A stretch of DNA of 64,000 nt, taken from contig NW_006921550.1 of assembly GCF_000340215.1 (NCBI RefSeq), forward strand, positions 529,923 to 593,922, written 5' to 3'. Shown piece by piece: positions 21,822 through 31,593 of the stretch (positions are counted from its first letter, which is position 1; each line of letters opens with the position of its first letter). The translations under genes and the position numbers were made by a program. The stretch is from Pseudocercospora fijiensis CIRAD86 (lineage: Eukaryota; Ascomycota; Dothideomycetes; Mycosphaerellales; Mycosphaerellaceae). The notes beneath the pieces were generated by a model. That model was not told the DNA's origin. It ran no database searches and saw nothing but the letters and a program-made list of their open reading frames with translations.

Positions 21822-23456
21822 ATGAATCACGAGGATCCGAACAAGCAGCCCAAGAGCAAGCAGCTTACTGGTGAAGAGATCGCACAGCACAACAGCAGAG
21901 AGTCTTGCTGGGTCATTATCCATGGCAAGGGATACGATGTTACGGAATGTCAGTATACTCCAGTACAGACATGCTCTCTACACATGCTAATATCAATCTA
22001 GTCTTGCCCGAACACCCAGGCGGCCCCAAGATCATCCTCAAATATGCCGGTAAAGACGCCACCGAAGAATACGAACCTATCCATCCACCGGACACCCTCG
22101 ACAAGTACCTAGACAAGAGCAAGCATTTGGGTGAGGTAAACATGCAGACCGTCGAGAAGGAAGAGAAAGAAGAAGATCCCTTCGAGGTGGAACGACAAGA
22201 GCGCATCAAACATATGCCGATCCTGGAACAATGCTACAACATGATGGACTTCGAAGCCGTAGCCCGAAGAGTCATGAAGAAGACGGCATGGGCATACTAT
22301 TCAAGCGGTGCCGACGATGAGATTGTGAGCACCATACAACGACTCTCCTCTCAGACCCAAGCTAATGCGTGCGCTTCAGACCATGCGAGAAAACCACTCA
22401 GCCTTCCACAAAATCTGGTTCCGCCCCAAAGTCCTCGTAAACGTCGAAAACGTCGACCTCAGCACAACCATGCTCGGAACAAAAGTCAGCATCCCCTTCT
22501 ACGTAACCGCCACAGCTCTCGGAAAACTCGGAAACCCCGAAGGCGAAGTCGTACTGACACGAGGCGCGAAAAAACACAATGTCATCCAAATGATCCCGAC
22601 ATTAGCCTCGTGCTCTTTCGACGAAATCGTAGATGCAAGAGAAGGCGATCAGGTGCAATGGCTGCAATTGTATGTGAACAAGAATCGGGATATCACGAAG
22701 AGGATTGTTCAACATGCGGAGCAAAGAGGTTGTAAAGGACTGTTCATCACCGTCGACGCTCCGCAGTTGGGTCGAAGGGAAAAAGATATGCGTTCGAAAT
22801 TCGACGATACGGGATCTAATGTGCAGAACACGGGTGGAGATCAGGTCGATCGATCACAAGGCGCGGCGCGTGCGATCAGCTCTTTCATCGATCCGGCATT
22901 GTGTTGGGACGATATCCCTTGGTTCTTGAGGATCACGAAAATGCCGATTATTCTGAAAGGGGTGCAGAGGGTGGAGGATGTGATGAAAGCGGTGAGTTAC
23001 GGGGTGCATGGCGTCGTGCTTTCGAATCACGGGGGGAGACAATTAGACACCGCACGGAGTGGGATAGAGATTTTGGCAGAGGTTATGCCGGAGTTGAGGA
23101 GACATGGGTTGGAAGGGAAACTCGAAGTTTTCATCGACGGGGGGATTCGAAGGGCGAGCGATATTATTAAGGCGGTGTGTTTGGGTGCGAAAGGTGTGGG
23201 TATTGGTCGACCGTTTTTGTATGCCATGTCGGCGTACGGACTTCCAGGTGTGGACCGGGCGATGCAGTTGTTGAAGGATGAGATGGAGATGAATATGAGG
23301 TTGATTGGGGCGAGTAAGATTGAGGAGTTGGAGCCGAGTATGGTTGATAGCAGGGCTTTGAGTATGCATACGACGCCTGTGCCGAATGACATTTTGAGCT
23401 ATAATGTTTATGATAGCTTGAGCGGGCCGGTTTGGCAGAAGGGTGCGAAGTTGTAG
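21822..23456 (+). CDS. Cytochrome b2-like FMN-dependent L-lactate dehydrogenase
   Basis: Oxidises an L-2-hydroxy acid, most likely L-lactate, with FMN and passes electrons to an N-terminal heme b5 domain. Exons 21822-21948, 22002-22324 and 22380-23456 (introns of 53 and 55 bp) give 508 residues. The cytochrome b5 domain spans about 15-90, with axial histidines in LPEHPGG (His47) and EPIHPPD (His70). The FMN domain follows, with SSGADDEI, PFYVTATALGKLGNP, LYVNKNRDI, FITVDAPQLGRREKDM, PIILKGVQRVED (flavin Lys), VVLSNHGGRQLD (catalytic His) and FIDGGIRRASDIIKA. The N-terminus (MNHEDPNKQPKSK) lacks an obvious mitochondrial presequence, unlike yeast Cyb2, so it may be cytosolic. The first donor is GTCAGT, weaker than usual but frame-consistent. 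Another hydroxy-acid substrate cannot be excluded. Confidence 0.9.
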
Positions 23457-24836
23457 AAGGAATGGGACAGGTGGCTTTGTGTATATTGTAGAGATTGAGC
23501 GCGGAATTGATTGTTATAGATGAAGCTCTTCTTGTTGTTGAGCATTGTTTGGTGAAGGGGTCCTGTGCAATTCGGCAACATTCCGCGTTCTAGACTCTAG
23601 ACGGCATATGCGGTTGATGGAAATAGGAGACGAGACATCCATCATGAACGACCGTCGATTATGATGTAAATGACTCGGGAGATGGATCTTACGGTGGTAG
23701 CGGACAAACGGGCTTATCATGGTGTGGTTCGCGTGAGCCATCTCCGTCTCCGCGCCTTCCTCATTATTGAACGCAAGCCGTAGAGGCAGGCAATATACGT
23801 CGATACTGTAATCTAAGCCGACCGCCGCGATTTATAGTCACCGAGCGTGGTTTGCTATCTATGATATGATCGGGACCCGAAGTTGTCGGAGCGGGGTGGT
23901 TCCGGGGACATGCGCACAAGCATACGGACTGGCATGCGGACCAGCAATGCACGTCGCCACGGCCGGAAACGGACAGGACAAGTCGTCGATGGGTGCGATG
24001 GGCGTCCATGATGGTAATATTGGTCGAAGCCGATGCTGGGCGGGGTCTCGATCGCGGCATAGAATGCTCGAGTGTGCGCCGATCGATTCGCGCCGATATA
24101 GCGCGGGGCACGGCGGGCAGGCATCAGAGTTTGCGGAAGGCCACCCACTCTGCTGCTCTGCACTGCACTGCAGCGAACAACTTGTTGCTGCGAGATTATT
24201 ATTGGCATGGCATGGCGAGAATTATTGATGTTCGCTGCCAAGCCCAGCGGTGCACGACGCTGCATCTCATCATGATTCGCACTTTCGCCCGCGGATCCCT
24301 GCTGATCCGCCATCGCGCGTGGCCATTGGCCCCCCGGACCTGACCTGAGGAGTGCTGCGTGCTCCATGACCACCACACTACTACTCTCGGGAACGTCTTC
24401 CTCCACGTCGACGTCTCACTCTCACACGCCACCGCTCTTTTCTGCACAGAGACCCTCTTCGGCTGTCCAGCATTGCCACTGCCTTCCATTCTTCCCACCC
24501 TGACCTGTGTCGCCTCCGAGCTTTCTGATTCATACCCGCTGTCCGTGCTCAGCCTTGGGCCCTTCGAACTGGCTGCACCGCGTCCCCGAAGACGTCATTC
24601 CCAGCACAAGTACCTCCCACCACTTCACTGCTCACCTGAGTAGTCCATCATCGCACAACACCTCAGCCTCTCGACCGTCTCACCAGAGCTTGCCGAACAA
24701 CACCTGCAATACATGGAGGAGTGGCGCCGTCACATAGGCTGCGTATGAGACCGCGACACGCAGCAAGCTGGATACCTCATACCTCGCCCCGCCAGCAGGC
24801 CAACCCTTCAACCTGGCGACAAAATCCGACGACTTC
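23457..24836. other. Intergenic, possible upstream exon of the LON/RING gene
   Basis: 1.4 kb without a supported gene. Overlapping frames at 23855-24406 (-) and 23993-24343 (+) mirror each other and look spurious. Immediately before 24837 the frame of the next gene stays open back to a GTCACATAG at about 24731-24739. This could be a splice acceptor for an upstream exon. Confidence 0.4.
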
Positions 24837-26387
24837 ATGCGCCAAGATGGCGTGCAATTGGAGAAGAGTGCGCCGCCCGCTGCCTTAGCAGCACATGAAG
24901 ATGCGAGGCAGCTGGTGCGCTTGATCCAATGCACGCAGTGTTCGCGGCCGTTCCGGAATCCAGTCACCCTTCCATGTGGCAACTCGCTATGCAAACACTG
25001 TCTACCCGCAACTCATCAGCGAGAATACATCTCCTACCCGGACTTGCCTGGTCGTCGCCATGGAATCCAGTGTCCATTCCGAGACTGCGGATTGGAACAT
25101 CCCGCGTCCGATTGCAATATCGATGTGGTCTTGACCAAAGTCATGGAATCCATAGCGGAAGTGGTTGCGAAGCATGAATCGCTTAGGCAAAGCAGTCCCA
25201 TGTTGATTGAGGAAGGAGCGCGCTGGGATGAAGTGGTCAGTTCCCAGCCTGCAACCGAGAAGCCGAAAGTTGATCAGTCACGTGGCGGAAGACTAGTCGC
25301 GACATATTCCTTGGCTGCCAGAGGTGACCTGGATTACAATACCGATTTGACATATTCTGCTTCGTCCGAGACCGATGGGACAACCAAAGCTTTGGACATC
25401 AGCGTACTCCATGAGCTTCTGGAAGCCACCCAGAAAGAGGTCGATTGCCAGGTCTGCTACAACATCATGCTGGATCCGGTCACAACTTTCTGTGGCCACA
25501 CCTTGTGCCGTGAGTGCATGGCAAGAGTTCTCGATCATTCGCTCCATTGCCCTGTGTGTCGTCGGGATCTTGCGCTGCCCCCTGCTCTCTTCAGGCAGCC
25601 CAGCAACAAGACCCTGGTCAGTCTGCTCAATGGACTTTGCCCGGAAATGATTAGCTCGCGAGCGGAAGCTGTGGCTGCTGAAGAGAGAGGTAGTCGTGGC
25701 CTCTCCAACGTACCGCTGTTCGTGTGCGCCCTCGGCTTCCCACACCAACCGACCTTTTTGCGGATATTCGAACCTAGATATCGATTGATGCTGCGGCGAG
25801 CCCTAGAAGGGAATCGACAATTTGGCATGCTGATGTACAACCGATACGGAGAGCCCCAGGGCGACCTTGGCACTGTCCACTTCTATCAGTACGGAACCAT
25901 GCTCCACATCGTTCACGCACAACTGTTGGCAGATGGCACCAGTCTGATCGAAACTCGTGGACTTTATCGTTTCCGCGTGAAGAGCCACGGATCCCTGGAC
26001 GGATACACAGTGGGCGATATTGAGCGATTGGACGATGTCAGTCTGGTGGAAGAAGAGCGAATAGAAGCGGAGGAGACCTCGTTGCCACCCGCTCAAGATG
26101 GCGACATTGCCGGTCAGGTTACTAGGATGTCGACGCAAGAGCTGCACATGCTCGGTCAAACATTCATCACGCGCATGCAAGGCAGGAGTGCGAATTGGCT
26201 CCAGCAAAGAGTCTTGGACATTCACGGACAGCCACCAGAAGATGCAGCATTGTTTCCTTACTGGTTTGCAAGTGTCCTCCCCATCAGTGAGGAAGAGAAG
26301 TACAAGCTTCTTGGAACGCGAACGGTGCGAGAGCGATTAAAGATCACGGCAACGTGGATTCGAAGGATGGAGACGCAAAGATGGTAA
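24837..26387 (+). CDS. LON-substrate-binding and RING-finger protein (LONRF-type E3)
   Basis: Probable ubiquitin ligase. 516 residues from the ATG at 24837. A first RING-like cluster at about 32-56 (CTQCSRPFRNPVTLPCGNSLCKHCL) has CPF..C pairs after it. A canonical C3HC4 RING lies at about 204-242 (CQVCYNIMLDPVTTFCGHTL, CPVCR). A LON N-terminal substrate-binding domain lies at about 291-510 (FVCALGFPHQPTFLRIFEPR at its start). This arrangement is that of LONRF proteins. The upstream sequence is in frame for about 30 codons back to a likely acceptor (TAG before GCTGCGTATG), so the true protein may begin in an earlier exon. Substrates are unknown. Confidence 0.85.
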   Translation: MRQDGVQLEKSAPPAALAAHEDARQLVRLIQCTQCSRPFRNPVTLPCGNSLCKHCLPATHQREYISYPDLPGRRHGIQCPFRDCGLEHPASDCNIDVVLTKVMESIAEVVAKHESLRQSSPMLIEEGARWDEVVSSQPATEKPKVDQSRGGRLVATYSLAARGDLDYNTDLTYSASSETDGTTKALDISVLHELLEATQKEVDCQVCYNIMLDPVTTFCGHTLCRECMARVLDHSLHCPVCRRDLALPPALFRQPSNKTLVSLLNGLCPEMISSRAEAVAAEERGSRGLSNVPLFVCALGFPHQPTFLRIFEPRYRLMLRRALEGNRQFGMLMYNRYGEPQGDLGTVHFYQYGTMLHIVHAQLLADGTSLIETRGLYRFRVKSHGSLDGYTVGDIERLDDVSLVEEERIEAEETSLPPAQDGDIAGQVTRMSTQELHMLGQTFITRMQGRSANWLQQRVLDIHGQPPEDAALFPYWFASVLPISEEEKYKLLGTRTVRERLKITATWIRRMETQRW

Positions 26388-27660
26388 GCTTCCCTTCTTC
26401 TTATTCTTGCTACGTTGATCCAGCGATGTTTCCGCATGTCTGTCTATCATCGGAACATCACTGACAACATCTTCAAGGCAATTAATATTCGAGTTTGATG
26501 AAGACTGACTGTAGTTGATTAGGTATCAAAGCAATTCATGCCGCATTCTATGACTAGCCGCTTTGAACGGTCTTGGTCCGACGATCTTTATCGTGATTGC
26601 TCTTGCCATGACCTGGTTTCGCGATCCCCGAAATATACACATATCATCCTAGATATACCCCAAACGGCGTGGGAGGGAAGCATGTGCATTGGACGGCGCA
26701 TGGGCAGGCGCATTGATGAGCATCTTCTGGGAGAAGGCATTTTTTTCGGCGTTGCACTAAATCATGGTAGCTGTGGCTACTAGGCCGGCATACACATGTG
26801 ATCCATGTATCGAACGACGACTACGAGAGCATTGCTAGAGGGGGGCCGGTAGCATTCACCCAAGTTCATCAAATCATCTCTAGCCTCACGATGTATGCGA
26901 CGCTGCAAATCGTTTGACCAAGCTGAAGCGAGACGTCTCGCCAGGCTGGTAGATGTGCAAGCCAGCATCAAATCACATCAGCTTCACATTGATACCCTCT
27001 CCTAGACTCGCTCAAGAAGCGACCAGCCAGAAGTTGCTTGCTTGTGACGAGATGAAGCCCAGCCGCGTGTCAATTGTGATCAAGTGCACATTTCATGCCG
27101 TCAAGCGATGCACATGGAGCTGCACAGTGCAGAGGATGTGTCGTGCGCCGTCTACGGATGTGGTGTGATTGAGCAGGAGACGGTGACTTGGCGTACAGGA
27201 AATGCCGTTCCTGCATGAGCAGCGACCAATTCGGAGAGATGGTTGACGGTGCTCAACTTGGTGGCTCGCTCGGCGAAGAAATGTCGACGGCCAGCACGAC
27301 ATGTCATTGGCGTCTCGGACATGTCACGTGGGCCGAGACGAATCCCACATCGTGGTTAAGCGCTGGGAGGTGGGCACCAAGCGCCGCTCCGTCTTCACGC
27401 TTCGCTTCGTCGATACATTACGCGCTCCGCACTTGGTAGGACGGCATGGGACTTGTATATCGTCGCAGACTCCCTGTCGTGAGTTCTTCTCTCCTTGTCC
27501 GTCTCCACTCCACCTCCTCTCGTGAGTCTGCACTGCCAATGCGAAAAGCACCGTTCCCACCTTAGATGCCTGACGCAAGCTCCAGCCGCCGGAGTACCTC
27601 GTCAGGTGTCGACCCGGAGCCATTGATCCTGGGAAGATTGAGTCGCAGCGCATCTTCGCC
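26388..27660. other. Intergenic, no gene supported
   Basis: 1.27 kb between two tandem plus-strand genes. It must contain the noxR promoter. A run rich in CTCC/CACC lies just upstream of the noxR start. Minus-strand frames at 27324-27888 are shadows that extend into noxR. Confidence 0.45.
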
Positions 27661-29289
27661 ATGTCGCTCAAGCAAGAGATAGAGACCTGGGTCGCAGCGC
27701 TGGCTGCGTACGACAACAATGAGTTCGACAATGCCATCAAATGCTTCGAGCAGATAGCGGACACGTCCAAGATCTTGTTCAACTGTGGGGTGATACATGC
27801 GACGTTGGGCGAACACGCGAAGGCTGTGGAGTGCTACCAGCGCGCAGTCCAGCTCGACCAGTACCTTGCCATTTCGTACTTCCAGCAAGGCGTCAGTAAC
27901 TTCCTCATGGGCGACTTTGAAGAGGCTCTGGCCAACTTCAACGATACTCTGCTATATCTTCGAGGCAACAACAACATCGACTACGAGCAGCTGGGCCTCA
28001 AGTTCAAGCTGTACTCCTGCGAAGTCCTGTTCAACCGAGGCCTGTGCTACATCTACCTCCAGCAGAAAGACGCTGGCATGCAAGATCTCATCTTTGCGAC
28101 AAGAGAAAAGATGGTGCCGGATCACGACGTGATTGACGAAGCCATTCGCGAGCAGGCCGAGGGGTATACGGTGTTTTCCATCCCAGTCGGCCTTGTCTAC
28201 AGACCAAACGAGGCCAAGGTGAAGAATCTCAAGGCCAAGGACTACCTTGGGAGAGCGAGATTGGTCGCTGCGCAGGACTATCAAAGCTCAGATCCACGCC
28301 GGCAAGCTGCTCTTGCGGCTGCCGGAATCGACGACCGGCCTGGTGAGAAGCTCTCGTATGCTGCGCTCAACCTCGTGAGACCAGATTTGCGCAGTCGGGG
28401 CGCAAGACAACAGTCAGAGCCGCCCATTCACCGCAATGTATTCCCTCCAACGCCACCACCTGAGCTCGAGCGGCCCGATTCTGCCCACGGCAAGAGAAAA
28501 TCTTCCGAAAGCACCAGCTCTGAAAGATCAAATCTCCAAGCCGCCCGGCCCTCGGCGAAGCCATTACGGCTGGAACTCGGCGTGGCAGCTTTTGAGCAGA
28601 AAACCAGCCCAGCCGAGCGACCACGGCTAGGCACAAAACGATCGGAGTCCGAACGTCCTCCCATGAGACGAGAATTTTCAGGTGGATCAACAACACGAGG
28701 CAGAGAAGGAAAGAGTGCGCGTGAGCAGCAAAGAAGTGTGCAGCATCGAGAAATCCCGGAAGTGCGGATCGAGGAAGACCCGATTGAGGCATACAGTGAA
28801 CAGGTCATCACGCAACAACAGCAACAACAAGCCTCATCACATCAGCGCTCGCGATCAAGTGCGCACCGCAGTCAGCCGGTCGCAATCGAAGAAGAAGACG
28901 AGGATGATGTGATCTCACCCTCCGATTCAATCCATTCCCCCCTCGCCTTCGAAATAATCCTCCCTCCCAAGCAGCAGTCACACTCCCACCGCTCCCACTC
29001 TTCTCGTCGTGCGCCGGAACTTCGGAAACTTCGCATCAAAGTGCATGCCGAAGATATGCGATATGTCATGACTTCCCCTTCTGTCACTTACGGCGACCTT
29101 TCATCACAAATCCGATCGAAGTTCGCTTTGCAAGGTGCTTTTAAACTTAAGATTCGCGATGAGGATGGCGATTTGGTGACTTTGGCTGACCAGGATGATC
29201 TTGATATGGCTGTCGCTATGTGTAAGGCTGTTGCTGTCAAGGATCGGGCTGATATGGGGAAGATGGAGATGTGGGTGCAGGAGATTTGA
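27661..29289 (+). CDS. noxR: NADPH oxidase regulator NoxR (p67phox-like)
   Basis: Cytosolic activator of fungal NoxA/NoxB complexes with the Rac GTPase, controlling localised superoxide in development. 542 residues in one frame. The N-terminus carries tetratricopeptide repeats at about 3-155 (ILFNCGVIHATLGEHAKAVE, YFQQGVSNFLMGDFEEALAN), which bind Rac. An activation-domain-like segment (GYTVFSIPVGLVYRPNEAK) follows at about 178-196. The middle is low-complexity with a glutamine run. A PB1 domain lies at about 451-540, with the acidic motif DEDGDLVTLADQDDL, where scaffold proteins such as Cdc24 or Bem1 dock. As usual in fungal NoxR, I see no SH3 domain. The start MSLKQEIETW is the conserved one. 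Confidence 0.93.
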   Translation: MSLKQEIETWVAALAAYDNNEFDNAIKCFEQIADTSKILFNCGVIHATLGEHAKAVECYQRAVQLDQYLAISYFQQGVSNFLMGDFEEALANFNDTLLYLRGNNNIDYEQLGLKFKLYSCEVLFNRGLCYIYLQQKDAGMQDLIFATREKMVPDHDVIDEAIREQAEGYTVFSIPVGLVYRPNEAKVKNLKAKDYLGRARLVAAQDYQSSDPRRQAALAAAGIDDRPGEKLSYAALNLVRPDLRSRGARQQSEPPIHRNVFPPTPPPELERPDSAHGKRKSSESTSSERSNLQAARPSAKPLRLELGVAAFEQKTSPAERPRLGTKRSESERPPMRREFSGGSTTRGREGKSAREQQRSVQHREIPEVRIEEDPIEAYSEQVITQQQQQQASSHQRSRSSAHRSQPVAIEEEDEDDVISPSDSIHSPLAFEIILPPKQQSHSHRSHSSRRAPELRKLRIKVHAEDMRYVMTSPSVTYGDLSSQIRSKFALQGAFKLKIRDEDGDLVTLADQDDLDMAVAMCKAVAVKDRADMGKMEMWVQEI

Positions 29290-29842
29290 TGTGTGTGTGT
29301 GATGTGATGTGATTTGATACCCTTTCTTGAAAATGAATGAGTGGGGTTGATATATATTTTTTTTCTTCTGGCATTTGCATACGAAACGACAGGATTTGTA
29401 CTATGTACTTATTATATCTTCTAGAATCTCAGGTCTAGATTATATAAAACTGGTTTTTTTTTCTATATCAAGAACTCCTGCCTGCATCTAGTTGTTACGG
29501 GTCAAAATGTTTCAAAAATCGTTCACATGCGGTGCGGAGCGATGTTCCGACTTCCATGTGGTTGTTGATGAGACGTCTACAGAAAAAAAAAAGTTGGAAG
29601 TTTCATCAAGCTCCAAGTTCGCATCTCTGCCTGATTTTTTTGTTAACTCAACTACAAGCATCAATCCTGTGGAATTTTCGGTTGCTCGAGAAACCTTTCA
29701 TTCATAAGAAAACCCAACTTCCTACATGGTTTATCGATGTCATCGCAGACGTCCTAATGAGTAGCAGATCCACGTGTACCTTGCAGTTCAAGGTTGGTTC
29801 CATTGTTTTCAAGTTTACATGTACATGTGATGGCAGCCATTG

Positions 29843-29876
<34 letters not shown>

Positions 29877-30852
29877 AAGGGGAGTAGTGACGTCTTTGCC
29901 TCGTGGCATACCGGTATGGTGTATGTATGTGCTTTTTGGATGGCATGGAAGTTGGAAGAAGAGGATTGATCTTTGCGTCTAGGCGCTTGCAGCCGAGTCG
30001 TTACTGCTGTTGTTTTGGAAAAAAGAAAAAGAGTAAAAGTATCGAGTCTCGTACCAACATGCTCTCACACCATTCTTCTACACGTGGCTCTGCTCTACAC
30101 CTTGGCAAGTTGAAACGAAAAACGAAAAGGTCAAACTAGTCGGCGACATGATCAACCCTTCGTACAGATCACAAAACTCCCCTGCTGTTCTAATAATCAT
30201 GGAGTGGAGTCCGGACGCCGGAAACATTTCATCAGTGCATAATCTCATGATCTGTGGTTGTGCGAGTTTGCGGCCGGCTCGCCGCCCCCGGCCCGGCTAG
30301 GCAGGGGAGCTTATGCAGGCAAGCAAGCAAGCAGCTTTTTTTTTTCTTTCGTTTCGGCCCGTGCGGACGAAACGTTCCGTAGAGGGGCGTGGTCGCCGAG
30401 GTACCTACGTACTGTACTGTACTGTATTGCGGTGAATGAGAAGTGATTGTTTTTTTTTTTGCATGAGGAGATCATCTGGAGGGATGATTCGGCGATGCAA
30501 AGGAAGGATCAGCGAGAGGGGGGAGGGAGAGAGAGGGTGAATAGAGAGACAGACAGAGATGAGAGTGATGATGTTCGAATGTTTTGATTGTTATTATTCC
30601 ATTCCATTCCATCTTCCAACCAAGCGTTCTTCTACCTCTGACTGGTGAGAGGGAGAACCGCCAATGTAACTGGTGTATGTGTTTGTATGAACATAAAAAA
30701 TTCCTTTCCTTGCTTCTGAGATGAGATGAGATCGCGCTCAACAAAAATGTTCTGTTTTCCCTTCATGATTTATGGCCCCCCCACAAAAATGCTCGCTTCG
30801 CTGAGAACGCTGGATGATAACAACAAGAACAACAAGACTTGGTGAGAAGCGC
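29290..30852. repeat. Intergenic with (GAT)n and homopolymer microsatellites
   Basis: 1.56 kb between two convergent genes. It contains (GAT)11 at about 29844-29877, poly-T runs near 29453 and 30335, a GC-rich patch near 30271-30300, and ACTGT repeats near 30410-30427. The frame of 145 codons at 29532 translates the GAT tract and is not supported as a gene. Confidence 0.55.
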
Positions 30853-31593
30853 TTAGCACGCCGCGATCATGGGCTGCTGATGTTGCTGCGCTAGCAGATT
30901 CTCAATCGATTGAGGTTTTGAGTAGAAGTCTGTAGTTGTGATTGCTTGTCGTTCCTTTTCGCTGAGCTCGAAAGGCGGTTGTTCTGGCGAAGGGATCGAC
31001 TCGTCTTCGGAATCTGATTCGGAGTCGAGAGTAAGCTCTGGCGGAGAGTGTTGTGATGGGACGCGAATCAAAGCGTGCTCGTCGTCAAACTCGTCATCAG
31101 AGTCGGCTTCATCGTCAATTTCTTCTGATGAGATCTCGACGGGTGGTGATCGGATCTTCTTGAGGGGGATGTTGAACATGTCTGCGTCCTCGTCGTAGAT
31201 GTCTGAGCCATCGTCGGACTCCATGTCGTCATCGTCATCGTCATCGTCATCCTCCTCAGCAATGGTGTCGATCCATTGCACATGTCGTGGCTCTTCTGGC
31301 GTGGATGCCTTGTTGACGGACTGGTTGAACCATGCCTCTTGCTCCCGCTCGGCATCGGCGAGCTCGACCATTAGAGAGTCCAAGAGGTTGGCGTGTCCGA
31401 CGAGTAGTCGTAGATCGTGGTCTGCTCGTCCAGCTTCGCGACCGAGCTTGGTCCTCGCGGTCGAGGCGATGTAGTATGTTTGTGTGAGAGACATCTTCTG
31501 CTTCTTGACTGGTGGCAGAGTTGGGGCAGTCTGGTAGGTAGCGTTGGCCGTGAATGGCTCGAAGGAAGCTTGAAGCCTCAGATGAGAAGTCAT
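30853..31593 (-). CDS. Conserved acidic protein of unknown function
   Basis: The minus frame is open from 31872, but the ATG at 31593 begins the segment that looks conserved (MTSHLRLQASFEPFTANATY), so I choose it: 246 residues. Residues about 35-100 form a helical region (SLTQTYYIASTARTKLGREA, LRLLVGHANLLDSLMVELAD) that I believe recurs in other filamentous ascomycetes, from memory only. A run of nine or more aspartates follows WIDTIAEE, then an acidic disordered region. A short end contains IENLLAQQHQQPMIAAC. No catalytic motif is visible. Function unknown. The upstream extension (31872-31594) is proline- and threonine-rich and probably 5' leader. Confidence 0.7.
   Translation of the reverse strand: MTSHLRLQASFEPFTANATYQTAPTLPPVKKQKMSLTQTYYIASTARTKLGREAGRADHDLRLLVGHANLLDSLMVELADAEREQEAWFNQSVNKASTPEEPRHVQWIDTIAEEDDDDDDDDDMESDDGSDIYDEDADMFNIPLKKIRSPPVEISSEEIDDEADSDDEFDDEHALIRVPSQHSPPELTLDSESDSEDESIPSPEQPPFELSEKERQAITTTDFYSKPQSIENLLAQQHQQPMIAAC

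Noticed and set aside
23855..24406. 183-codon minus frame between the dehydrogenase and LON/RING genes
   Set aside because: Mirrored by plus frames of 120 and 116 codons, with no family motif. Likely chance openness in GC-balanced DNA.
29532..29969. 145-codon frame through the (GAT)n tract
   Set aside because: Openness comes from the microsatellite. There is no conserved sequence around it.
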